From JAGXRK01 sp963804005 (GTDB taxonomy: Bacteria > Bacteroidota > Ignavibacteria > Ignavibacteriales > Ignavibacteriaceae): 64,000 nt of DNA. Shown here one piece after another: positions 6,952 to 16,710 of this stretch; position 1 is the stretch's first letter; each line of letters begins with the position of its first letter. The stretch lies in assembly GCA_963804005.1 (NCBI GenBank), contig CAWDOP010000019.1, positions 1 to 64,000 of the forward strand, in the 5' to 3' direction. A model generated the notes under the pieces. That model had not been told where the DNA came from and made no database searches. It saw only the letters and a program-made list of their open reading frames with translations. The position numbers and the translations under genes were made by a program.

Positions 6952-9532
6952 ATGAAAAAATTATTAACATTTAGTCTTTTGATTGCCTCATTTATTCTTG
7001 GCTTTTTCTATTTTACTTTTGATAATGTAACAACCTTCACTCAAGAAGATTTTAGAAATTTCAGAATTGAAAAAAAGAAAGCAAATTCAAAATTAAAAAA
7101 TGACCAGCCAGATAAAGCCTTATTATGGTATTATGAACAAAGAGCTTATCCTAATAATAAAATTCCAGATAACTGGCGTGAAGAGGCATACAAACAGATC
7201 AGTTTAAATAAAGCTTCTGCACCCAACTCACTAAACGCATTAAATTGGACTCAACTAGGACCCGGTAATTTAGGTGGCAGAATTCGTGCAATCGCAGTTC
7301 ATCCAACAGATCCAAATACTGTTTACCTCGGTGCTGTTGCCGGTGGTGTCTGGAAATCTGTTAACGGCGGAACATCCTGGACTTCTTTGAAAGATTTTAT
7401 GGGAAATATTGCTGTGTGTGCCCTTGTTCTCGATCCTAACAATCCAAATACAATTTACGCCGGTACAGGTGAAGGATTTTATAACGGCGATGCAATTCGC
7501 GGTGCAGGGATTTTTAAATCAACAGATGCAGGTGCAACGTGGAATAAATTAACCTCAACAGATAATAGTAACTTTTATTACGTAAACGATCTTGAATACG
7601 ATGCAACAAATCAGGTACTATATGCTGCTACAAGAACAGGATTGTATTCATCATTAAACGGTGGGTCCACTTTTACAGCAAAAGTAAATATTATTCATTG
7701 TATGGATATTGAAATTGCAAATACAAATCCACGTACAATTTTTGCAACTTTTGGTCAATTTAATCAGTCTCAAATTTGGCTCAGTACAGATGCAGGCGCA
7801 TCTTTCTCATTGAATTTTACTCAAACTGGTATGGGTAGAATTGAAATGGCTGTGTCCAAATCAAATCCATCAATTGCTTATGCATCATTTATGGATTTAA
7901 GTACTTATGGAACAGGTTATATGGCTGTTACTACAAATGGAGGAACTTTGTGGTCATCGATGACTATTCCAGGTCCTTCTTATTCAGGTGCAACTACTTA
8001 TACCGGTGTACAAGGCTGGTATGATAATATTCTTGCTGTTGATCCAGACAATGAAAATATTCTATTAGCTGGCGGAATTGATAACTGGAAATCAACTGAC
8101 TATGGAAATACCTGGACACAGAAAACAAATTGGTATGCTTGGTCCGGGGCTCCACCTTATGTACATGCTGATGAACATGCTTATACCTTTGCGCCGTCAA
8201 ATTCAAATATTGTTTATCTCGGTAATGATGGTGGTATCTATAAATCTACTAATAAAGGGGAAACCTGGACTGCTTTAAATAACAATCTTTACATTACACA
8301 ATTTTATTATGGTGCCGTTAATCCAACAGGAACAGTTTATGCCGGCGGTACGCAGGATGTTGGTACATTGCGCACAACAGGTTCAACTAATTGGATTGAA
8401 ATTCTGGGAGGTGATGGTGGAGCGACAGAAATTGATTTTAACAATACAAATAATATTTATATGGAGTATGTTTATCTTGCTTTTTTCAAATCAACTAGAT
8501 GGTGGCACATCATTTAATAAAGCAATGAATGGAATTCCAACCGGATCAAATTTTTGGGATGGAACAACAGATAGAACACAATTCATTTCTCCATTCTCAA
8601 TGGATCCAAATAATTCCAACACCATTGTTGCTGGTACATATCGCGTCTGGAGAACAACAGATGGTGCTACAAGTTGGTCTGCAATCAGTGGTGATTTAAC
8701 TGGCGATGGAACCGGCACTTCTGGGGCAACAATTTCTACAGTTATTGTTGCAAAAGGAAATTCTAATGTTATCTATGCCGGGTGTTCAAACGGAAGAGTG
8801 CAGGTTACAACCGATGGCGGAAGTTCCTGGAATATTAGAACAACAGGCTTACCAAATTTATTTGTAACCAGAATTGCTTCTGATCCTAATAATCCTGCGA
8901 CCGCTTATGTAACATTTTCTGGTTATGGTGCTTCAGATAAAATTTTCAAATCAACTGATTATGGTACCAGCTGGACGAATGTTTCTGGTAACTTACCAAA
9001 CTTACCGACAAACTGTGTGGTTGTTAATCCAGCAAATGGAAATAATTTGTTTGTTGGAACTGATCTTGGAGTCTTCTCAACTTCAGATGGCGGAAGCACT
9101 TGGATACAGGATGTAGCTGGTATGGCTAATGTTCCGGTTCTTGATCTGGATTATCGTTCATCAGACACTAAACTTTTTGCAGCTACACACGGAAGGAGTA
9201 TGTACTCTACTCAAATTGTTACTTCAGTTGCTGAAATTGGTAATGAAATTCCAACAGAGTTTCAGTTAACCAATAATTATCCAAATCCGTTTAATCCATC
9301 TACTAAGTTCAGATATGCATTACCTGAGGGAAGAAATGTTAAAATAATTATATACGATATTAATGGAAGTAAAATAACAGAGCTCGTAAATAATTATCAA
9401 GGCGCCGGAACTTATGAAGTAACCTGGAATGGAAAAAATGATTTGGGTCAGCAGGTTGTAAGCGGGACATATCTTTACAATGTTAAAGCCGGAGATTTTG
9501 TTCAGACTAGAAAGATGATACTCTTAAAATAA
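6952..9532 (+). pseudogene. BNR/sortilin-like repeat surface protein with T9SS sorting domain, one frameshift
   Basis: Large exported protein with VPS10/sortilin-like BNR (Asp-box) beta-propeller repeats: many copies of S.NGG..W or STD.G..W, such as SVNGGTSW and STDAGATW. Read through one frameshift it is 859 aa: a hydrophobic signal segment (MKKLLTFSLLIASFILGFFYF), about 700 residues of propeller, and a T9SS type A domain (NYPNPFNPSTKFRYA... KMILLK). The break is one extra base within 8494-8497, where FKSTDGGTSF becomes FKSTRWW and stops at 8517; the second piece is open to 9532. The ATG at 6952 is preferred over 6913 because it has AGAGG upstream and starts the signal peptide. The ligand is unknown. 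Confidence 0.82.
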
Positions 9533-9562
9533 TTTTATACGCTCTTAAATTTAGTTTTATGT

Positions 9563-9626
9563 GCCGATCGAGATGAATTTAGTTCATTATTCTTCAAGCC
9601 TCCCCTTGAAGAAATAATCGATCGGC
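9563..9626. repeat. Bulged long hairpin after the BNR gene
   Basis: GCCGATCG (9563-9570) and ATTATTCTTCAAG on the left face CTTGAAGAAATAAT and CGATCGGC (9619-9626) on the right. The left arm has an extra 14-15 bases that have no partner. It may act as a transcription terminator or be a decayed palindromic repeat; there is no T-run after it. Confidence 0.5.
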
Positions 9627-9720
9627 TACATTTATTTTATGGTGAATCAGAGTTTTATTAACTAGGTTCTTAATCGGCAATCAGATAAATAAAAAGATAT
9701 TCGTTTTTATGTCCTTCTAA

Positions 9721-9993
9721 GTAAGTATCTCACCAGAATCTTTTGAACTTTATAGTAACTATCCAAATCCATTTAATCCCTCTACAAAAATTCGTTATGC
9801 AATTGCTAATACTGCATTTACTACCTTAAAAGTTTATTCAATTCTTGGACAGGAAGTTGCTACTTTAATAAATGAAGAAAAATCCCCGGGAGGTTACGAA
9901 GTTAATTTTAATGGATTAAATCTTACAAGCAGAACATACATCTATAAACTGCAGGCTGGCGATTTTTCTATGACCAGAGACATGTGCTTTTAA
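9721..9993 (+). pseudogene. Orphan T9SS type A sorting-domain remnant
   Basis: An open frame without a start, preceded directly by a stop (TAA 9718-9720), encodes a complete sorting domain: NYPNPFNPSTKIRYA, then LKVYSILGQEVATLI and YIYKLQAGDF. The usual terminal KMILLK is replaced by DMCF and a stop at 9991-9993. No signal peptide or passenger domain is present within 180 bases upstream, so this is the tail of a deleted secreted protein or a captured C-terminal module. Confidence 0.8.
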
Positions 9994-10030
9994 AATAATG
10001 TTCAAACCTAAATTTTAAGTTTTCCAAATA

Positions 10031-10057
10031 GGCGATTCTGAAGAATCGCCTTTTTTT
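10031..10057 (+). terminator. Rho-independent terminator
   Basis: GGCGATTC (10031-10038), loop TGAA, GAATCGCC (10043-10050), followed by seven T. It separates the surface-protein block from secA. Confidence 0.88.
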
Positions 10058-10142
10058 AACTCTAGCCCAATTATTCTTAAATTGCATATCAAAACACGTG
10101 TATTTATTTTTAACATCAATCAGAAATCAGGAAATTTATTAA

Positions 10143-13100
10143 ATGGTTAATTTCTTTAAGAAAATGTTCGGCGACAAGTATGAAAAAGATTTAAAGTTAC
10201 TTTGGCCCATTGTTCCCGAAATCAATAAATACTACGATGAGTTTAAAAAGCTCAGTGATGACGAATTAAGAGCAAAAACTGCCGGGTTGAAGTCAATTAT
10301 TCAGGAGAGAACTGAAGAGACAAGAAAAAAGATTGATGATCTTCGAAAAAGATTACAATCAGATGAAGATTTTGATAGGACCTCTGCTTATGATGAACTG
10401 GAAGAATTAGAAGACGCATTAAATGACGAATACGAAGTTGTTCTCGATGAACTTCTTCCCGAAGCCTTTGCAATTGTAAAATCCACTTGTGAAAGACTAA
10501 TTGGTACAAGCTGGACAATGGCAGGAAATAAAATTACGTGGGACATGATTCCTTATGATGTTCAGTTGATTGGCGGCATAGTTCTTCATCAGGGTAAAAT
10601 TGCAGAAATGGCTACTGGCGAAGGTAAAACTCTTGTAGCAACACTTCCGCTTTTCCTCAATGCACTTACGGGACGAGGCGTTCATCTTATTACTGTTAAT
10701 GATTACCTTGCAAAACGTGATAGTGAATGGATGGGTGAGATTTTTAAGTTTCACGGACTAACTGTTGGCTGCATTCTTAATACTATGGATCCCGCACAGC
10801 GTAGAGAACAATATAACTGCGATATTACCTACGGAACCAATAACGAATTTGGTTTTGATTATCTCCGCGATAATATGGCAGTTGGGCTTGAGTACCAGGT
10901 TCAAAGAATACATAACTATACTATAGTAGACGAAGTAGACTCTGTATTGGTTGATGAAGCAAGAACTCCACTTATTATTTCAGGTCAGGTTGATCGTGAT
11001 GATCATCTGTTTAATGACATGAGACCGAAGGTTGAAAGACTATATAAGCTTCAGATGGGCCTTGTTGCAAAAATTATTCAGGAAGCAGAGCAAATGCTTA
11101 CTTCCGGCAATGGAACTGAAACGGAAGCAGGCATTCTTCTGCTTAGAGGGCATCGCGGTTTGCCTAAAAGCAAAAAACTTGCAAAGCTTATTTCCGAACC
11201 TTCTCACAAAAAATTATTACTATCTACCGAGCTTGAATTCTTAAGAGAAAAAGGAAAGAACATGCACATCATTGATGATGAACTTTATTTCGTCATTGAT
11301 GAAAAAAACCATACGATAGATACAACAGAAAAAGGTCGTGAAGAACTTGCCCGCGGAAGCGGAATTGAAAAAGTATATTTTGTACTCCCTGATCTTGGCA
11401 TGGAGATTAGCAAATTTGAAAATGATGCAAGCATGTCACCTGAAGTAAAGCTGAAGAAGAAGGATGAACTTTATCATCGATATTCAGAGGCAAGTGAAAG
11501 AATTCATACAATAAATCAATTGCTTCGTGCTTATTCTCTTTTCGAAAAAGATGATGAATATGTTATAACTGAAGATGGAAAGATTGCCATCGTTGATGAA
11601 TTTACCGGACGTATACTTCCCGGAAGAAGATATTCAGATGGACTTCATCAGGCAATTGAAGCAAAAGAAAATGTTAAAGTTGAACGCGACTCGCAAACTC
11701 TGGCTACTATTACACTTCAGAATTATTTCAGAATGTATAACAAACTTGCCGGTATGACAGGTACTGCCGAAACTGAAGAAGGAGAATTTTTCCAGATATA
11801 TAAATTAGAAGTTGTTGTAATTCCAACAAACAAACCCGTAATTAGAGAAGATCTAGATGATGCGGTATACCGAACCAAGCGTGAAAAATATAACGCCATT
11901 ATTGATGAATTAGACAGACTACGCAAAGAAGGTAGACCGGTTCTTGTGGGTACCACATCCGTAGAAGTTTCTGAAACCATCAGCAGGATGTTGAAGAGAA
12001 AAGGTCTTCAACATAATGTTCTTAATGCTAAACAGCATCAGCGTGAAGCTGAAATTGTAGCGCATGCCGGTGAGGTTAGTGCAATTACAATTGCTACAAA
12101 TATGGCAGGTCGAGGAACTGATATTAAGCTTGGCAGTGGCGTAAAAGACAAAGGCGGATTATTTATTCTTGGTACTGAACGTCACGATTCAAGAAGAATT
12201 GACAGACAGTTAAGAGGTCGTTCCGGTCGTCAGGGTGATGCCGGTACTTCTAAATTTTTCATCTCACTTGAAGATGATTTGATGAGATTATTCGGAAGCG
12301 ATAGAATTTCTTCTATCATGCAGCGAATTGGTATTAAGGAAGGTGAAGTTATCCAGCATCCGATGATAACTAAATCCGTTGAACGTGCACAGAAAAAGGT
12401 TGAAGAAAATAACTTCGCAATAAGAAAAAGACTTCTTGAATATGACGATACAATGAATCAGCAAAGAGAAGTTATTTATTCAAGGCGACAAAAAGCTCTG
12501 CATGGCGACAGACTTAAAAGTGAAATATATGACTTAGCAGAGGAGTTTATAGGTACAGTTGTTGATAAACATTTTGAAGAAGTAAATGTTGAAGCAATAA
12601 AAGAAGAAATACTTCATAATCTGCTTGTTGAACTTAAACTTGATGGATCGGAATTTGAATCACTCGGCAGAGATGGTCTTGTTCAAAAAATTACTGATGC
12701 AGCAAAAGATTTCTACAAAAGAAAAGAAGAAATGCTTAGTTCGGAATTGATGGCAAGGCTTGAACGATATGCGGTGTTGAGTGTACTTGATAACAAATGG
12801 AAAGAACATCTTCGTGAAATGGATGATTTGAAAGAAGGTATTGGATTAAGAGCTTATGGACAGAAAGATCCATTGGTTGAATATAAAGCCGAAGCTTTCA
12901 AATTATTTGTTCAGCTGCTTGATGAGATAAGAAATGAATCAGTTTCATTTGCATTTAAATTCTTCCCGCAGGCTCCGAGTGAGGTTCAGGAAAGACGCGG
13001 ATCTAAGGTTCAAAGAGTGGTTGAAACCAAACAAGATACAGCTAATATTGGATTTACACCATCTCAAGCACAGGCCGGGCAGCAAGGTGTAAAAGTTCAA

Positions 13101-13187
13101 CCTATTCGGGTTGAAGAAAAAATAGGCAGAAATGATCCCTGTCCATGCGGCAGCGGAAAAAAATATAAACAATGCCACGGTAGATAA
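10143..13187 (+). CDS. secA: Preprotein translocase ATPase SecA
   Basis: ATP-driven motor of the Sec pathway, which carries unfolded proteins through SecYEG and so feeds all signal-peptide proteins in this window. It is 1014 aa, longer than the roughly 900 aa of E. coli SecA, as is usual in this phylum. Walker A is GEGKT (about 159-163) and the DEAD-type Walker B is VDEVDSVLVDEARTP (about 260). The substrate-binding domain follows and carries an enlarged insertion at about 300-400. Motor domain 2 has TNMAGRGTDIKLG and the RQLRGRSGRQGD motif. The C-terminal zinc finger CPCGSGKKYKQCH binds SecB/ribosomes. AGGAAA precedes the ATG. glnB follows after 15 bases. Confidence 0.97.
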   Translation: MVNFFKKMFGDKYEKDLKLLWPIVPEINKYYDEFKKLSDDELRAKTAGLKSIIQERTEETRKKIDDLRKRLQSDEDFDRTSAYDELEELEDALNDEYEVVLDELLPEAFAIVKSTCERLIGTSWTMAGNKITWDMIPYDVQLIGGIVLHQGKIAEMATGEGKTLVATLPLFLNALTGRGVHLITVNDYLAKRDSEWMGEIFKFHGLTVGCILNTMDPAQRREQYNCDITYGTNNEFGFDYLRDNMAVGLEYQVQRIHNYTIVDEVDSVLVDEARTPLIISGQVDRDDHLFNDMRPKVERLYKLQMGLVAKIIQEAEQMLTSGNGTETEAGILLLRGHRGLPKSKKLAKLISEPSHKKLLLSTELEFLREKGKNMHIIDDELYFVIDEKNHTIDTTEKGREELARGSGIEKVYFVLPDLGMEISKFENDASMSPEVKLKKKDELYHRYSEASERIHTINQLLRAYSLFEKDDEYVITEDGKIAIVDEFTGRILPGRRYSDGLHQAIEAKENVKVERDSQTLATITLQNYFRMYNKLAGMTGTAETEEGEFFQIYKLEVVVIPTNKPVIREDLDDAVYRTKREKYNAIIDELDRLRKEGRPVLVGTTSVEVSETISRMLKRKGLQHNVLNAKQHQREAEIVAHAGEVSAITIATNMAGRGTDIKLGSGVKDKGGLFILGTERHDSRRIDRQLRGRSGRQGDAGTSKFFISLEDDLMRLFGSDRISSIMQRIGIKEGEVIQHPMITKSVERAQKKVEENNFAIRKRLLEYDDTMNQQREVIYSRRQKALHGDRLKSEIYDLAEEFIGTVVDKHFEEVNVEAIKEEILHNLLVELKLDGSEFESLGRDGLVQKITDAAKDFYKRKEEMLSSELMARLERYAVLSVLDNKWKEHLREMDDLKEGIGLRAYGQKDPLVEYKAEAFKLFVQLLDEIRNESVSFAFKFFPQAPSEVQERRGSKVQRVVETKQDTANIGFTPSQAQAGQQGVKVQPIRVEEKIGRNDPCPCGSGKKYKQCHGR

Positions 13188-13202
13188 TCCGGGAATTAAG
13201 CT

Positions 13203-13541
13203 ATGAAAAAAATTGAAGCTATTATTCGTCCCTTCAAATTAGATGAAGTTAAAGAAGCCCTGATTGAAGAAGGGATTAAAGGAATAACAATTTCAGAAGT
13301 AAGAGGTTACGGCAGGCAGAAAGGACACACTGAAACGTATCGTGGCGCCGAATACCAGATTGAATTTGTTCCTAAAATTAAAATTGAAATTATTGTTGAT
13401 GATTCCCGTTTGGATAAAGCTGTTGAAGCAATTCTTCGAGCCGCCAAAACCGGACAGGTTGGTGACGGTAAAATTTTTATATCGGATATCAAAGAAGTAA
13501 TAAGAATCAGAACTGAGGAATCAGGTACTCAGGCTTTATAG
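13203..13541 (+). CDS. glnB: Nitrogen regulatory protein P-II
   Basis: Small trimeric signal protein that senses 2-oxoglutarate and ATP/ADP and controls GlnE, GlnD-type enzymes and ammonium transporters. It is 112 aa, standard length. The T-loop has YRGAEY with the uridylylation Tyr at 51. The starting MKKIEAIIRPFKLDEVKEAL and the C-terminal GDGKIFISDI block with I-R-T-G-E-like tail are P-II signatures. It lies directly after secA, with no amtB beside it, so whether it is GlnB or GlnK is uncertain. The glnE gene 12.6 kb upstream encodes a likely partner. Confidence 0.95.
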   Translation: MKKIEAIIRPFKLDEVKEALIEEGIKGITISEVRGYGRQKGHTETYRGAEYQIEFVPKIKIEIIVDDSRLDKAVEAILRAAKTGQVGDGKIFISDIKEVIRIRTEESGTQAL

Positions 13542-13589
13542 AAAAATATATGGACTTTTTCTTTTGTTTAATCTTTAATAGCTTCGAGT

Positions 13590-15989
13590 ATGATAAGAAG
13601 ATATTTTCCCCCCATTAAAATTATCTCGCTTATTGCTGCAATTTCGTTATTCGCAGGGTGCAGTTTATGGCAGAATTTTACCACTTATTTTAATCTTTAC
13701 TACAATACCAGTTTACTTTTTGAAGAAGCTGAAACCGACATTTATTCGCAAAAGAGGGATCTGTTTTCAATTGATCCGCTTGTAGTTTCAGGCGCCGCAA
13801 ATGCAAAACTTGTAAAAGTTATTGAAAAAAGTTCTAAGCTGCTTCAGTTCTATTCACACTCAGATTATGTAGAGGATGCTTTGATGATGCTTGGCAAGTC
13901 ATTCTTCTATCAGAAAAATTATCAAAAAGCAAGAAGAAAATTTGAAGAACTACTCGGAACAAATCCCAATGACGATATGAGATTGGAAGCTGAACTATGG
14001 ATAGCAAAATGCAGTATGAACCTAAAGGAATTTACAAACGGACTTACATTATTAGAACGTGTTAGAGCGGAAGCAATTGAAAATGATAACACCAGGATTA
14101 TTCGCGAATCCTATATTGAAGAAATAATTCCCCGTATATCACAGGAAGATTATAGTCAAGCCATTCAGCTTGCCGAGCAAATGATACCATATTCAAATTC
14201 AGAAATGAAATCAAATATATATTTTGAACTTGGTAAATTGTACGCATTGATTGGTGACATTGAAAATGCAATATCTTCTTATGCAGATGTCTTTGAATAT
14301 TCTCCTGACTTCGATCTGGAGATAGCAGCCAACATAAACTATGCAAAATCTTTAAGAGATGCTGATCGTGATGAAGAAGCCCTTGATGTTTTTAGTGATA
14401 TGCGAGGAAAGGATAAGTTTAAGGATAAATACAGTGAAATAGATCTAGAGACTGCTGTTATACTTGAAAAGTTAAACAGGTTCGAAGAAGCTCTGGAACA
14501 GTTCACAATGATCGATACTACATATAAAGGTACACCTGTTTCGGCTGCATCAAGCTATTTCAAAGGAAAAATTTACGAATACGCATCAGTAAATTATGAT
14601 AGTGCCGCCTTTTACTATCAAAAAGCCGCTACTTCAAATCCTCAAAAAGAATACGCTCAATCAGTGAAAGAAAAAAATCAGATATTCACTAAATATTTTA
14701 GTTTACGCAATCAGATTAATAATTATAACCGTCAATTGTTTTATGCTGAAAATCCAGATGTGTTTGTTCAGGACTCAATAAATTATGTTCAGGATTCTTT
14801 AAATATACTTTCTGATTATCTTGCTAAAAAAGAAATGCAAGAAATATGGAGCAACATATTCAAACCTGATTCAAATGCAATTAAAGATTCTCTTTTGGCG
14901 CTCGATTCATTAAGAATTCAGGATTCTCTTAAGATTCGTGATTCGCTTATGATTGCTTTTGAACAGGGAATGTTTCTGGATACGAATGAAGTTAATGCAG
15001 CCTTAACAAAATATCTTACGAAAAAAGATACGATTGAATCTAAACTCAAAGAAGAAAGGAAAACTCAGACTATTTCTCAGACAATGGCCAGTGTTAATCT
15101 TGATACGGTTCGGTTTAAAAAGAATCCTCCGAGAAGACCAACTATTCCTGTTGACTCTGTAAAGCACATAATATCAAAAGCACAGTTGGGACTGGGCAAT
15201 TTATTTTTAGCTGAGATAGATGTACCGGATTCCGCTTATATTATTTACATTGATAATATCGATCGCTTTCCTGAAACAGAGCTTTATCCAAATACTCTTT
15301 ATGCACTTGGCAGTTATTATTTAACGGTTGATAATAAACCAAAAGCCGATAGTCTGTTCCTTTACATCTATGATAATTATAAGAGAGTAAATATTGTAAA
15401 TGCAGCTGCAAATAAATTGAATCTTCCGCTAATTGATTTAGAATATGATACTGCAAAAACATTATATGCCAGTGCAGAATCTAAAATGATTGCTGGTAAT
15501 TATGATGAGGCTGTAAAAGAATTTTTAAGCATTTATCGTTTATATCCCGAATCTCCGGTTTCACCGCAGGCATTGTATGCAGGAGGCTGGATTCTTGAAA
15601 AAGATTTAAAATTGCTTGACTCCGCTGCAGTTGTATATGATACACTTGCTACAAAGTATTCAGCTTCGGTTTATTCGCGTGAAATAACAAAAAAACTTGG
15701 CTTCTATAAACAGGAAATATACAGGAAGAAAAAAGAACAGGAAGAAGCTAAGCTATTAGCACTTAAGGAAAATGAAACAAATAATATCAGTAAGATTAAT
15801 GGAACTGAAAAGGAAATAAAGGATTCTACAGAATATCCATTACAGAATGATACTCCGGATTTAGAAGCACTCATAAAAAATGAAAAGGAGCGACTGCCGG
15901 AACAGATTGCAACAGATACTAATGTTCTTGAAACAAAAGCCTCTGAAACAAAATTAGAAGCTCTCTGGAATCCTAGAAAACCAAGATAA
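13590..15989 (+). CDS. TPR-rich lipoprotein, PorW/SprE-like type IX secretion or gliding component
   Basis: A 799-aa lipoprotein: MIRRYFPPIKIISLIAAISL then FAGC with Cys24 as the lipidation site. The following LWQNFTTYFNLYYNTSLLFEEAE resembles the start of PorW/SprE proteins, which are needed for the type IX system in Bacteroidetes. TPR-like helical pairs cover about 60-370 and 500-700 (for example ALMMLGKSFFYQKNYQKAR and ALYALGSYYL), and a charged low-complexity tail closes the protein. The role is inferred from the start, TPR layout and the many T9SS cargo genes around it; another TPR outer-membrane lipoprotein is possible. Confidence 0.66.
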   Translation: MIRRYFPPIKIISLIAAISLFAGCSLWQNFTTYFNLYYNTSLLFEEAETDIYSQKRDLFSIDPLVVSGAANAKLVKVIEKSSKLLQFYSHSDYVEDALMMLGKSFFYQKNYQKARRKFEELLGTNPNDDMRLEAELWIAKCSMNLKEFTNGLTLLERVRAEAIENDNTRIIRESYIEEIIPRISQEDYSQAIQLAEQMIPYSNSEMKSNIYFELGKLYALIGDIENAISSYADVFEYSPDFDLEIAANINYAKSLRDADRDEEALDVFSDMRGKDKFKDKYSEIDLETAVILEKLNRFEEALEQFTMIDTTYKGTPVSAASSYFKGKIYEYASVNYDSAAFYYQKAATSNPQKEYAQSVKEKNQIFTKYFSLRNQINNYNRQLFYAENPDVFVQDSINYVQDSLNILSDYLAKKEMQEIWSNIFKPDSNAIKDSLLALDSLRIQDSLKIRDSLMIAFEQGMFLDTNEVNAALTKYLTKKDTIESKLKEERKTQTISQTMASVNLDTVRFKKNPPRRPTIPVDSVKHIISKAQLGLGNLFLAEIDVPDSAYIIYIDNIDRFPETELYPNTLYALGSYYLTVDNKPKADSLFLYIYDNYKRVNIVNAAANKLNLPLIDLEYDTAKTLYASAESKMIAGNYDEAVKEFLSIYRLYPESPVSPQALYAGGWILEKDLKLLDSAAVVYDTLATKYSASVYSREITKKLGFYKQEIYRKKKEQEEAKLLALKENETNNISKINGTEKEIKDSTEYPLQNDTPDLEALIKNEKERLPEQIATDTNVLETKASETKLEALWNPRKPR

Positions 15990-16029
15990 TCATCTAAACC
16001 TAAATTCCGTAAATCTTCAATTCCTACTC

Positions 16030-16686
16030 ATGAAATACAGAGAATTAAAAGAACTAATTGAAGAAGGGGAAAATATTCAGAACGAGTTTAAGCGAAAATT
16101 TTCTGCTTCTGATAAAATTGCACGAGAAATGATTGCCTTCGCAAACACAAAAGGCGGGCACATAATTTTTGGAATTGATGACGATAAAGAAATTATTGGT
16201 GTGGAAAGTGAAAAAGAAATTGCTGAACTGGTAAAAGACACCGCTGAAAATTATTGCGAACCACCTTTAGATTACAATATTTCTTACATTGAATTAGAGG
16301 GAAAAGAAATAGTAGTTGTTTCAATTCTAGAATCAGATAACAAACCACACAAACTTCAGGATTATTCAGATCAGTTTGATATTAATAAAGCAGTTGTAAC
16401 AATTCGTGTTAATGATAAAAGTGTTCAGGCAAGTAAAGAAATGGTGAGATTACTCAGGGCAAATTCAGGTAAGATGTCACTAAAAAAATATGTTGTCGGT
16501 CCAAATGAAAAAACAGTTTTTGAATATTTATCGAAGAAAGAAAGAATATCGGTAAAAGAACTCAGCAATCTTGTTAATATTTCCGAAAGAAGAGCATCAA
16601 GAACTTTAGTTAAGATGGTAAGAGCAAATCTTCTGATGATACATACAAAAGATAACGGAGAGGAATTTTTTACCGCTTCAAGTTAG
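16030..16686 (+). CDS. AlbA-domain (Schlafen-like) putative regulator with winged helix
   Basis: A 218-aa cytoplasmic protein. Residues 10-130 form an AlbA_2/Divergent-AAA domain: EFKRKFSASDKIAREMIAFANTKGG is the conserved 'E.K.......i....aFaNt.GG' block, followed by IIFGIDDDKEIIGV. Residues 155-215 look like a winged helix-turn-helix (ISVKELSNLVNISERRASRTLVKM). Such proteins are annotated as ATP-binding transcriptional regulators, but biochemical roles are mostly unknown. It stands between the TPR lipoprotein gene and convergent dprA. Confidence 0.8.
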   Translation: MKYRELKELIEEGENIQNEFKRKFSASDKIAREMIAFANTKGGHIIFGIDDDKEIIGVESEKEIAELVKDTAENYCEPPLDYNISYIELEGKEIVVVSILESDNKPHKLQDYSDQFDINKAVVTIRVNDKSVQASKEMVRLLRANSGKMSLKKYVVGPNEKTVFEYLSKKERISVKELSNLVNISERRASRTLVKMVRANLLMIHTKDNGEEFFTASS

Positions 16687-16710
16687 GTTGGGAAATTCTT
16701 TATTCATCAA

